64,000 bases of DNA from Senimuribacter sp049852125 (lineage in GTDB: Bacteria; Bacillota; Clostridia; Peptostreptococcales; Anaerovoracaceae): the NCBI RefSeq assembly GCF_049852125.1, contig NZ_CP187532.1, positions 1,736,001 to 1,800,000 on the forward strand, in the 5' to 3' direction. The translations under genes were made by a program, and so were the position numbers. Numbering within the stretch: position 1 is the first letter of the stretch; every line of letters begins with the position of its first letter. Below the pieces are notes generated by a model. That model was not told where the DNA came from and made no database searches. It saw only the letters and a program-made list of their open reading frames with translations. This document shows positions 1 to 7,946 of this stretch, one piece after another.

Positions 1-2
1 AC

Positions 3-1148
3 CTATTCCAAAAAAGGCACAATCGAGTTGTCATCGCGGCAATTCTGCTGATTACAGTCACTGCCGGCGGATATGCTTATCTTGCGCGTGATATTTGGCT
101 GACCCAGCCTTACATCAACGCAGTTCCTCATCTCTATGACGGAAAAAGTGAAATTACCTATGCTGAAGATTCCGGCATCTTTACGATTACAAAGCAGACC
201 GACGATTTCAAAATTCTGCAGCTGACGGATATCCATCTGGGCGGCGGCGTCCTTTCCTATGAGAAAGATTTAAAAGCGCTGAAAGCTGTATACAAGCTTT
301 TAGAATACACCAAGCCGGATCTGGTCCTTGTCACAGGAGACCTTGTCTATCCTGTAGGGATTTCTTCCTTTTCTTTTAACAATACCGCTCCCGTGCAGCA
401 GTTTGCCGCCTTTATGCGAAATACCGGCATTCCCTGGGCTTTTACTTATGGGAATCACGACACGGAAAGCTATGCGGCGACCTCAGCTGATGATCTCAAC
501 ACGCTATACAAATCATTGTCCTGGCATACCAGCAGAACGCTACTCTATCCTTATGTGCAACCTGCGATCACCGGCAGAAACAATCAGCTGATTGAACTTA
601 GGAACCAAGACGGATCTCTGAATCAGGCGCTCTTCCTCATCGACTCCAACGCCTATACTGGTAAAGGCCTGAACAAATACGACTATATTCATGACGATCA
701 GGTTGCATGGTACAAGGAGCATGTCCTGCGGCTCAACAAAGAAGAAAATAGAACCGTTTCTTCCCTGGTATTTTTCCATATTCCACTGCAGCAGTACAAA
801 ACCGCTTACGAGCTCTACGAGCAGGGCAGCGATGAAGTTCAGTATCATTTTGGTGCAAACGATGAAAACTTTATGGGCAAAGTCTGCTGTTCCGAATATC
901 CAAGCGCCATGTTCGATACAGCAAAAGAGCTGGGAAGCACGCAGGGATTTTTCTGCGGTCACGACCACTATAACAACATGTCCCTATCGTATCAGGGAAT
1001 TCGTCTCACCTACGGTATGAGCATCGATTATCTTGCCATGCCGGGGATTGCCCGCGATACCAAGCAACGAGGCGCAACCCTGATTACCGTCCATGATGAC
1101 AGTAAGGTCGACATCAAGCAGGTGCCCCTCTCAGAAATTGATCCGTGA
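3..1148 (+). CDS. Metallophosphoesterase, membrane-anchored (5' partial)
   Basis: The frame is open from the left edge, so the true start lies outside the window. The visible part begins with a hydrophobic stretch (about residues 9-27) that looks like an N-terminal membrane anchor. It is followed by a calcineurin-like phosphoesterase domain carrying the metal ligands in order: TDIH, TGDLVYP, GNHDT and, near the C-terminus, GHDHYN. These define a dinuclear metal centre for phosphomonoester or diester hydrolysis. With one N-terminal anchor the catalytic domain probably faces outside the cell. The substrate cannot be told from sequence. The gene ends just before the inverted-repeat array, and no classical terminator with a T-tract follows it. 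Confidence 0.9.
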   Translation, partial: LFQKRHNRVVIAAILLITVTAGGYAYLARDIWLTQPYINAVPHLYDGKSEITYAEDSGIFTITKQTDDFKILQLTDIHLGGGVLSYEKDLKALKAVYKLLEYTKPDLVLVTGDLVYPVGISSFSFNNTAPVQQFAAFMRNTGIPWAFTYGNHDTESYAATSADDLNTLYKSLSWHTSRTLLYPYVQPAITGRNNQLIELRNQDGSLNQALFLIDSNAYTGKGLNKYDYIHDDQVAWYKEHVLRLNKEENRTVSSLVFFHIPLQQYKTAYELYEQGSDEVQYHFGANDENFMGKVCCSEYPSAMFDTAKELGSTQGFFCGHDHYNNMSLSYQGIRLTYGMSIDYLAMPGIARDTKQRGATLITVHDDSKVDIKQVPLSEIDP

Positions 1149-1182
1149 TCGTTTCTCCTTCGCGAGTCGCCTTGAAATAGTC

Positions 1183-1542
1183 GAAGTTGTGCAGATTGGT
1201 CCAATTAAAGACCTTTTGCACAGCTTTGTCTCCGTACTACATCTTGAAGTTGTGCAAATTAAGCGGAGATCACATCAAATTGCACAACTTCACATCTAAT
1301 TAACTCTTGAAGGTTGTGCAAATCATTCGAATTAATAGTTACCTGCACAACTCTACCGCTGAAAAGATTCTTAAATTGTGCAAATCAAGCTAATTCCATT
1401 CCAATTGCACAACTTTACATCTAATCAACGCTTGAAAGTTGTGCAAAGTCATTCAAATTAACGGTACTTGCACAACTTTGCCACTCCAGAAAACCTAAAG
1501 GTTGTGCAAATCAAGCGAATCTGGCTTCAACTGCACAACTTC
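1183..1542. repeat. Phased array of six inverted-repeat units (GTTGTGCAA ... TTGCACAAC)
   Basis: Six units, each a GTTGTGCAAAT-type left arm and an ATTGCACAACTT-type right arm. Left arms start near 1186, 1249, 1313, 1375, 1438 and 1501 (period 62-64 bp). Right arms start near 1216, 1280, 1343, 1405, 1468 and 1531. Half-site centres are therefore 30-33 bp apart in strictly alternating orientation, averaging about 31.4 bp, close to three helical turns of B-DNA. Sequences between arms are partly conserved (AATCAAGCGAAT-like inside units, ACATCTAATYAACGCTTGAA-like between units). No convincing ORF occupies the stretch. Function unknown. Confidence 0.85.
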
Positions 1543-1564
1543 TGCCCCATATGAAACAAAAACG

Positions 1565-1601
1565 AAAAGCAGCGTCAGGCATTACATCTGACGCTGCTTT
1601 T
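1565..1601. terminator. Rho-independent terminator (bidirectional)
   Basis: A 14-bp perfect stem (AAAAGCAGCGTCAG / CTGACGCTGCTTTT) with a 9-nt loop. It lies 15 bp past the stop of the minus-strand amidohydrolase gene. A-rich and T-rich stem bases give U-tracts in both directions. Confidence 0.9.
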
Positions 1602-1615
1602 TCGCTCCAACGCAA

Positions 1616-2893
1616 TTACATATTCAGTTCTTCTACTGCATGTACCAGCATCTCGATGGCGGCCGGGATGGAATCTTCATCCAGGTCAAACTCTGCACTG
1701 TGCAGGGTCTGCGTTGTATCGCAGCCAATTCCTACATAAGTAGCAATACCGCCGTTATCCTGTACTTTATTGATCATAACAGAAGCATCATCGGTTCCGC
1801 CTACGTTACCTTCAAAGTAAATTTTTTCAAACCAAGGCACTTTCTTTGCGGCTCTTTCGATGACTTCCATCATGGCGTCGCTGCTCTGCGCCGCCGGAAT
1901 TTCACCGAAGTCTTCATAAGTGTATTCCATATCGTATGCCTTTGCAGCGCCATCCAGAATATCGAACACTCTCTTACGAGCATATGCGGCGATGGTTCTG
2001 GTCTGCCCTCTGTATTCAATACTCATAAACGCATTCGGTGCGATGGTGTTTACCACGACCCCCGCATTGAGGATCCCAACATTGACTCTGCAAAGCCCTT
2101 CTTCATGAGGTGCAATCGCGTGCAGGTTCAACGCCGCTGTGCAGGCTGCCAAAAGCGCGTTCTTTCCATTTTGGGAAGCGCCGCACGGATGTGCAGCTGT
2201 ACCATGGAAGGTAACATCAATCTGATCATCACTCAGGAAATCCTTACAGCCGCAGGCAATGGTATTAGATGGCAAAGGCCAGCCTTCTGCGGTCAACGCC
2301 ATGTGAACAGAGATAAAGTTCATTGCGTCGTCCAGATGTCCTTTGTCTACGATAGACTGGGCGCCGTTATAACGTTCCTCAGCCGGCTGGAAGATAATAC
2401 GCATCTTACCTTTCAGCTGATCCTTTCTCTGCATCATCTCATAAGCAAGTCCGATGCCAATGGCCGTGTGTGCATCGTGACCGCAGGCATGCACACAATC
2501 CTTGTTGCAGGAGATATAGCCTTCATCAAAAGGACGGAATCCCTCTTTCTGCGGTTCCTCGTACGGCAGACAGTCGATGTCAAAACGGAACGCCGTGACC
2601 GGACCTTCTTTGCCTGTATCCAGTTCCGCGATGACGCCCGGATAGCCTTCTGTTCTCTCTACATATTCCGGTTTCGCGCCCTGCGCAATCGCGCGCTTCA
2701 TCTCCGCCTTTTTATCTTCGTCCGACAGCATTTCAAAACCAACAGTATCTACATTGATTACATCGGTTCCCATCAGGCACTTATAGCCCATTTCCTCCAG
2801 AATTTCGGCAATTCTGGCGCTGGTTCTGATTTCTCTCCAGCCGATTTCCGGGTAATGATGAAATTCTCTTCTGTACTCTACAAATTGATTCAT
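1616..2893 (-). CDS. M20 family amidohydrolase, AbgA-like (aminobenzoyl-glutamate hydrolase type)
   Basis: 425 residues, similar in length and motif order to E. coli AbgA, a subunit of p-aminobenzoyl-glutamate hydrolase. Metal-binding motifs of the M20D peptidases are intact: FDIDCLPYEE (about residue 103), HACGHDAHTAIG (about 137) and FQPAEE (about 170). A lid-domain motif HGTAAHPCGA follows at about 230. The start has a strong ribosome binding site (AAAGGAGAG). It lies 17 bp downstream of the MocR-type regulator gene, with an MFS transporter further upstream, which suggests an uptake-and-hydrolysis unit for an N-acylated amino acid or dipeptide. The AbgA likeness is from remembered family sequence; p-aminobenzoyl-glutamate as substrate is only inferred. 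Confidence 0.88.
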   Translation of the reverse strand: MNQFVEYRREFHHYPEIGWREIRTSARIAEILEEMGYKCLMGTDVINVDTVGFEMLSDEDKKAEMKRAIAQGAKPEYVERTEGYPGVIAELDTGKEGPVTAFRFDIDCLPYEEPQKEGFRPFDEGYISCNKDCVHACGHDAHTAIGIGLAYEMMQRKDQLKGKMRIIFQPAEERYNGAQSIVDKGHLDDAMNFISVHMALTAEGWPLPSNTIACGCKDFLSDDQIDVTFHGTAAHPCGASQNGKNALLAACTAALNLHAIAPHEEGLCRVNVGILNAGVVVNTIAPNAFMSIEYRGQTRTIAAYARKRVFDILDGAAKAYDMEYTYEDFGEIPAAQSSDAMMEVIERAAKKVPWFEKIYFEGNVGGTDDASVMINKVQDNGGIATYVGIGCDTTQTLHSAEFDLDEDSIPAAIEMLVHAVEELNM

Positions 2894-2909
2894 GTTTTCT
2901 CTCCTTTTC

Positions 2910-4349
2910 TCATACTCTTTTGCATATATCTAAAACCTGCCCTAAAAGCGCGACACCTTGGCAGATCTGATCATCTGTCACGTTAGAAAAACTCAATCTA
3001 ATATGGCCTTTCCGATTGCGGTTATCCATATAAAAGATACTGCCCGGCATGACCAGCACGCCTTTTTCCTCCGCCCGCTTATATACTTCCTTTTCACTGA
3101 TATCGTCTGCCAAAGTGCACCAGAGCAGCAATCCCCCTTTGGGTCTCTGATAGGTAATGCCTTTATCTGCAATCTTGTCCAATTCCGTGCAAAGCAAGTT
3201 CAACTTATCTCCGTAAATCTGTTGCATCAGCCGCACATGTTTTTCAAAAGCGCCCGACTCCATATATTCATTGAGAAAGTATTGCCCGATGCCGCTGATC
3301 ACCGTCTCATCTGCGCTGAGAGCGTAACCCATCATATCGATTAAATCAGGCGGCGCTACAGCGTAACCGATTTTCATCATATAAGGAAACACCAGCGTAA
3401 AAGAATAGATATAGATCACCATTTTATTGGCATCCAATGCGTAAAGACTGGGCAGACGATATTCCTCATAGGAAAAATCCGTCTGGTAATCTTCTTCTAT
3501 CACCGGTACATTATATGTGTTTGCAATGCGCAACAAAGTCTGCCGCTTGGCAAAGGACATGGTAATACCCGTCGGGTTATGATAGTTAGGCTGCGTGTAG
3601 ATGAATTTCGGTTTATGCTCCCGGATCGCGTCTTCCAGCAAGTCCATTTTCATGCCGTCCTGTTCCATAGGTACCGTTACAACCTTAATGCCATGATTAT
3701 AAAAAATGCTGAAATTATCAGGCACCATCGGCTCCTCCGCCACAATGCACTCCCCTTCTCGCAGATACATCATCATCAGATAGCTGAGAATCTGATTCGT
3801 CTCCACAAAGATTTGCACATTCTTCGGCGTGACGTAATTGCAGATGTTGTCTTTGAGCCGTTCTGTCTCCTGCTGAAAGCCCTTCATGCTGGCAATCTGA
3901 TTGCTGTCAAAAATGCGCGAAACCACATGTTCCATACCCGTCACCGGATCCAGCTTGCGGTCCATAATTAGTCCGCCAAAGGAAATCGCCTTATCGGGTT
4001 CCGACCGCCAGTAAATATCATTAAACCGCTTTTCGGCCCGCTTAAATTCAAAGCGGAACGCCTTTTCCAGCGGAAAAAAGCGTTTGCCAAAATCCTGTGT
4101 CTCCTGCGGCGCCTTGACAAAGTAACCCTTGGGCTTTTGTCTGGATACTACGCAGAGTTCTTTGGTAATGAGCACATCGTACGCTTTGATGACCGTATTT
4201 CTGTGCACGCCGATTTCCTGTGCCAAACGCCGTTCAGCAGGCAGCTTATAACCAGTCGGCAGTTCCTCGCTTAAAATCTTCTTCTCGATTTCTCCGGCAA
4301 TCTGCCGGTAAACCGGAATACTGCTTTCCTTGTCAATCCTGAGTTTCAC
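2910..4349 (-). CDS. MocR/GabR-type regulator (GntR wHTH + aminotransferase-like domain) lacking the PLP lysine
   Basis: 479 residues. The N-terminus (about 1-75) is a GntR winged helix (PVYRQIA, YKLPAERRLA, HRNTVIKAYDVL). Residues 115-479 are a fold-type I aminotransferase domain (QPNYHNPTG about 253-261, IEEDYQTDF about 284-292, HIRLSFSN near the C-terminus). MocR proteins normally bind PLP on a lysine in an (S/T)FSK motif. Here the same-length alignment reads SFTL, with leucine at residue 319, so no Schiff base is possible at that position. The gene sits between the MFS and amidohydrolase genes and probably controls them. What it senses is unknown. Confidence 0.88.
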   Translation of the reverse strand: MKLRIDKESSIPVYRQIAGEIEKKILSEELPTGYKLPAERRLAQEIGVHRNTVIKAYDVLITKELCVVSRQKPKGYFVKAPQETQDFGKRFFPLEKAFRFEFKRAEKRFNDIYWRSEPDKAISFGGLIMDRKLDPVTGMEHVVSRIFDSNQIASMKGFQQETERLKDNICNYVTPKNVQIFVETNQILSYLMMMYLREGECIVAEEPMVPDNFSIFYNHGIKVVTVPMEQDGMKMDLLEDAIREHKPKFIYTQPNYHNPTGITMSFAKRQTLLRIANTYNVPVIEEDYQTDFSYEEYRLPSLYALDANKMVIYIYSFTLVFPYMMKIGYAVAPPDLIDMMGYALSADETVISGIGQYFLNEYMESGAFEKHVRLMQQIYGDKLNLLCTELDKIADKGITYQRPKGGLLLWCTLADDISEKEVYKRAEEKGVLVMPGSIFYMDNRNRKGHIRLSFSNVTDDQICQGVALLGQVLDICKRV

Positions 4350-4392
4350 CTTGTCACATCCTCATTCGCGCATAGATTTTCTTCTTTACACA

Positions 4393-4430
4393 AAAGGCTT
4401 TTCACGCGAGTTTCTGCGCAAAAAGCCTTT
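4393..4430 (-). terminator. Possible terminator between the MFS and MocR genes
   Basis: Inverted repeat AAAGGCTTTT / AAAAAGCCTTT around a 17-nt loop, in the 134-bp gap after the MFS stop codon. The T-tract on the minus strand is short, so read-through into the regulator gene is possible. Confidence 0.45.
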
Positions 4431-4483
4431 CTCCATTCGTCGTTTCTATTATTTTATGCTTATGCGCCGAATTATGCAAGTGG

Positions 4484-5743
4484 TTATGCGTTTTTGGCTT
4501 TCAGTTTTTTTACATATCTGTCCCAAACAGTCAGCATAATAATGCCGACAATCATAATCACTACGATTGCTATGAACAGATAGCGATAACCGCCTTCTCC
4601 GAAGGTATCCAAAATCTTACCGGAGCAGAATGGAACGATTACTTCCGGCAAATAACCCAGTGTACACACTAAACCGATGGCAGTACCAGCTACTCTGATA
4701 GGAACGCCGCCTTCGTCCATCATAGAAAATACCATGCTGTAACCACCGTACATACCTGCGTAAATCATGATGCAGAGCACGATGAATACGGTAGAGCTCA
4801 TGTTGCCCATCACTACCATCAGGAGCGTACCCAGAGCCATCATAGAGAAGGTTACGTACATAACCTTCGATCTGCCCAGCTTATCAGCAATGATGCCGCC
4901 ACCAAAGGAAGCAATCGGTCTAACGTACTGCGCTGCGATGGTAACGAACGCGCCTGCTGTTGCAGCCATGCCGAATCTGGAAGTCGCATACGGTGTAAAG
5001 TAATAGAACGCGATGTTCATTACATAAGTGCAGCAAAGGATTGCAGACAGAATCCATACAGCCGGCATCTTGATGACCTCTTTTACCTGCGCGACGCTGA
5101 TCTTATCCTGCTTGTCCTCAATCTTTGCAGTTGTGTCTGGTTTCTGTTCTTTCATAATGAAGAATAACAGAACGCCCAATCCAATAGCGATTGCGGAATA
5201 GTATGTAATTACGCCATTCAGTCCACCCAAATCACCGGCTTTTTTGCTGAAGTAGCCAAAGATAGAAACGATACAGATACCGTCGATAGCATATACGATG
5301 CCTCTGCCACCGTCCATAAATCCGTAAGCCTTACTTTGTTCGTTTTCGCTTGCAATTTCACGAAGGCTCTTCAAAAGAGACGGCCAGAATGCAAACAAAG
5401 AAGTGAAGCCCCACAGCGCGTAAATCGCAAGGAGCATGATATAGCTTGGATTCATCAAATGTAAAAGTCCGCCAAGTCCGGTCAAAATCAAAGATACGGA
5501 CATCAGCTTTCTGGTAGATACCATATCGGCAACCACGCCTCCGAACAGATAGGAAATCATACCAAAGATACCGAACATAGAGCCGAAAGAACCCATCTGG
5601 GTGTTTGTTAAATGATATGTTTCCAGATAAGCATCATAAAAGTACGATCTGAAATATGGAAGACCGTAAATCATCGCGCCTGCGATGGTAATGATGACCA
5701 GGTGGAACATATGCTTTTTCAGTTTTGAAGTTTCACCACTCAT
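4484..5743 (-). CDS. MFS transporter
   Basis: 419 residues with about twelve hydrophobic segments in two halves separated by a charged cytoplasmic loop near residues 195-215. The loop after TM2 has the MFS pattern (GGVVADMVSTRK, about 67-78), repeated in the second half as GGGIIADKLGRSK. General resemblance is to sugar-phosphate or organic-anion permeases of COG2271, but the substrate is not identifiable. It is read toward the MocR regulator and AbgA-like amidohydrolase genes, so import of the amidohydrolase substrate is a reasonable inference. The ATG is preceded by AAAGGAGAAAG. Confidence 0.88.
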   Translation of the reverse strand: MSGETSKLKKHMFHLVIITIAGAMIYGLPYFRSYFYDAYLETYHLTNTQMGSFGSMFGIFGMISYLFGGVVADMVSTRKLMSVSLILTGLGGLLHLMNPSYIMLLAIYALWGFTSLFAFWPSLLKSLREIASENEQSKAYGFMDGGRGIVYAIDGICIVSIFGYFSKKAGDLGGLNGVITYYSAIAIGLGVLLFFIMKEQKPDTTAKIEDKQDKISVAQVKEVIKMPAVWILSAILCCTYVMNIAFYYFTPYATSRFGMAATAGAFVTIAAQYVRPIASFGGGIIADKLGRSKVMYVTFSMMALGTLLMVVMGNMSSTVFIVLCIMIYAGMYGGYSMVFSMMDEGGVPIRVAGTAIGLVCTLGYLPEVIVPFCSGKILDTFGEGGYRYLFIAIVVIMIVGIIMLTVWDRYVKKLKAKNA

Positions 5744-5824
5744 TTTTCTTTCTCCTTTAATTTTTTGAATAAATTTATAATATCTTTTTTAATCATACGA
5801 AAATTCATTCCCAAGATAAAGTAC

Positions 5825-5864
5825 CAAAAAAATAAAAAAACGGTTTTGGACTAGTCCAAAACCG
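5825..5864 (-). terminator. Rho-independent terminator of the DMT transporter gene
   Basis: A 24-bp perfect palindrome (CGGTTTTGGACT/AGTCCAAAACCG, 5841-5864) followed on the minus strand by TTTTTTTATTTTTTT. It lies 16 bp past the stop codon. Confidence 0.93.
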
Positions 5865-5880
5865 ATCATCCATTCACATA

Positions 5881-6783
5881 CTATTCTTCTGATTCAGAAT
5901 CCCCTTCTTCCTTTTTTCCAAAGTCGATTTCCGTAACAAACAACGCAGCAGTCATAATCACGGCTCCCAGGTATGATTTTGCGGTGAGCACTTCCCCGGC
6001 AAAGAAAAAGGCCACGATCGCCGCAAATACCGGTTCTAAAGTAAATATAACACCTACATGAGCCGCTGAAGTATACTGCTGCGCGATAGCCTGAACGATA
6101 AAAGCCAGCCCTGTACAAAACAATGAAAGAAAGATAACGCTACCCCAAATGCCTGGTGTTGACGGCAAATGCGGCGTCTCAAAAATCAATGAAAGCGCCA
6201 GCATAAATGCGCCGGTAACGCCTAATTGAAATACGCCTAACTGAAACGCGTCTACTTCTTCATGCGACACTGCCTTTTCCGTAAAAATTAAATCCACCGC
6301 ATAAGCTACCGCTCCTATAATACAAAGGATATCCCCTTTCAAATTGCTCATGTTAACAGAAAAGTCATCCTTCAAAGTCAGCAGCATAATACCAATTAAG
6401 CTCATGGTTACAGCAAGAACAATTTTCTTTTGCGGCATCTTTCGAAACAGAATCATCTCTAAAATTGGCACAAAGATTACTGTCAAAGCACATAAAAACC
6501 CTGAATTGGATAATGCAGTATATTTCACGCCAAAAGTGGCCCCCATATAAACGAACACCAGAGTAAAGCCAATAAGTAAGCTGTATTTTAGCGTTGTCTT
6601 ATTAACTGTTTTCAGTTTTTTAAACATAAATACAAACGCCACTATAAAAGCGCCCAGAAACCGAAAAGCGTTAAGTGTAAACGGCTCCATATCAGAAAGC
6701 GATACATCCATTAGATAATAGGATACGCCCCAGCACAGCGTAACCAATATCAGCATCATATCCGCCTTTAACTGTGTCTTCAT
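5881..6783 (-). CDS. DMT superfamily transporter (EamA domain)
   Basis: 300 residues from the ATG at 6783, chosen because AGGAGG lies just upstream; the frame stays open further but an extension would overlap the end of holA and lacks a site. About ten hydrophobic helices in two EamA repeats. Typical signatures are the N-terminal CWGVSYYLMD stretch and helix 9-10 motifs (TLEPVFAAIVAFFFAGE, about 250-266). Ends in an acidic tail. This family exports or exchanges small metabolites such as amino acids; no substrate can be assigned. It has its own strong terminator and is probably not part of the amidohydrolase unit. Confidence 0.9.
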   Translation of the reverse strand: MKTQLKADMMLILVTLCWGVSYYLMDVSLSDMEPFTLNAFRFLGAFIVAFVFMFKKLKTVNKTTLKYSLLIGFTLVFVYMGATFGVKYTALSNSGFLCALTVIFVPILEMILFRKMPQKKIVLAVTMSLIGIMLLTLKDDFSVNMSNLKGDILCIIGAVAYAVDLIFTEKAVSHEEVDAFQLGVFQLGVTGAFMLALSLIFETPHLPSTPGIWGSVIFLSLFCTGLAFIVQAIAQQYTSAAHVGVIFTLEPVFAAIVAFFFAGEVLTAKSYLGAVIMTAALFVTEIDFGKKEEGDSESEE

Positions 6784-6826
6784 AATTCCTCCTACTGATA
6801 TCTGAAATCCTGATAAATATTCGACT

Positions 6827-7873
6827 TTATACGCCGGCAATAAATATCTCCAATGCCGTCTGTCCGTCCAAAAGGCCTGTTTTGATCTGTCTGTCCACCT
6901 CATAGATAGAAGAAAGAACTTTCTTCAGCTTATCCACTGAAAACTTATTGGCATACGGCAGCATTTTCTTTATCCTGTACTCACTGCCTCCAAGCCTCTT
7001 ATGCATCTCTTTCAAATCCAAGCTGTCTTCTCTCATCTGTTTTACAGACAGCATCATCTCAAATTGACTGACAATGGCGCCAATTACAGAAAAAACATCG
7101 CTGCCGGAATGCAGCATATTATATAAGATGCGATACGCTTTATCCTTCTGCCCGCTGCTAATGCCATCCAACATGTCGAAAACAAACGTTTCCATATCAC
7201 CGCATACGGCCGCCTCGATATCCTGCCTTGTCACTACATTGCCATCGCAATGAGCAATAACCTTCTGAATATCATTGGCGAAATGAAAAAGTCGATAATC
7301 GCTCTCCTTATTGAAATATCCCGTAGCTTCAATAAGTAAACTTAAAGCGGACGCGCCGATCTCTATGCCGGCAGACCGAAAACGTTTTCGCGCAAAGGAT
7401 GTCAATTCAGCTCGATCGATTTTATCAAAATCGTAACACTGACCGTGCTTTTTCAACGCAGTCGGAACTGCTGCCGAGGTCTTTATCTCCTCAGCGGAAA
7501 AAATCAAAATAGTCCCGTCGTTGCTTTCCGCCAGATATTCAGACAACTTCTTTATCTCATCTTTTGTATAACCTCTGGCCGTATCACTGTTCAAGGGCCG
7601 AAAATCCTTCACCCACACTACTCTCCGCTCCGAAAACATAGAAAAAGTTTCACTAGCCTCCACAATCTGGCTGCAAGTGACCGATTCTCCGTCCAAAACC
7701 TGATAATCCATAGATGCTGCCGCCGGGTTGACATATTTTTTTACTAAGGTCTCCACAGCCCATTTAACCAGATACTGCTCTGTCCCGTAGAACAGCAGCG
7801 CTTTGCCTATTTTATCAGATCTCAGGTTTTCAGAAAAAACCTTGAAACTATGTTTTACCGCTTTCTTATACAT
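6827..7873 (-). CDS. holA: DNA polymerase III subunit delta
   Basis: 348 residues, the usual length of HolA. Delta is the clamp-loader subunit that opens the sliding clamp. Features seen: an N-terminal fold with KALLFYGTEQYLVKW (about 25-39), the VVWVKDFRPL strand, and a C-terminal helical collar domain (DGISSGQKDKAYRILYNML; YRIKKMLPYANKFS). Gene order comEC-holA is common in Firmicutes and supports the call. It begins 73 bp after the comEC stop; the ribosome binding site is weak (GGCGGATG). Confidence 0.9.
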   Translation of the reverse strand: MYKKAVKHSFKVFSENLRSDKIGKALLFYGTEQYLVKWAVETLVKKYVNPAAASMDYQVLDGESVTCSQIVEASETFSMFSERRVVWVKDFRPLNSDTARGYTKDEIKKLSEYLAESNDGTILIFSAEEIKTSAAVPTALKKHGQCYDFDKIDRAELTSFARKRFRSAGIEIGASALSLLIEATGYFNKESDYRLFHFANDIQKVIAHCDGNVVTRQDIEAAVCGDMETFVFDMLDGISSGQKDKAYRILYNMLHSGSDVFSVIGAIVSQFEMMLSVKQMREDSLDLKEMHKRLGGSEYRIKKMLPYANKFSVDKLKKVLSSIYEVDRQIKTGLLDGQTALEIFIAGV

Positions 7874-7946
7874 ATCGTATTACATCCGCCTTTTTTCGTT
7901 ACTTTACTGGCTTTCTTTATCATTCTATCATAAACCCCTAACGGCA

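Noticed and set aside
1183..1542. CRISPR array
   Set aside because: Repeats are short, alternate in orientation and have partly conserved spacers; no cas genes nearby.
1640..2986. Long plus-strand open frame of 448 codons opposite the amidohydrolase gene
   Set aside because: No ribosome binding site, low-complexity basic/aromatic composition, and the opposite strand encodes a clear M20 enzyme.
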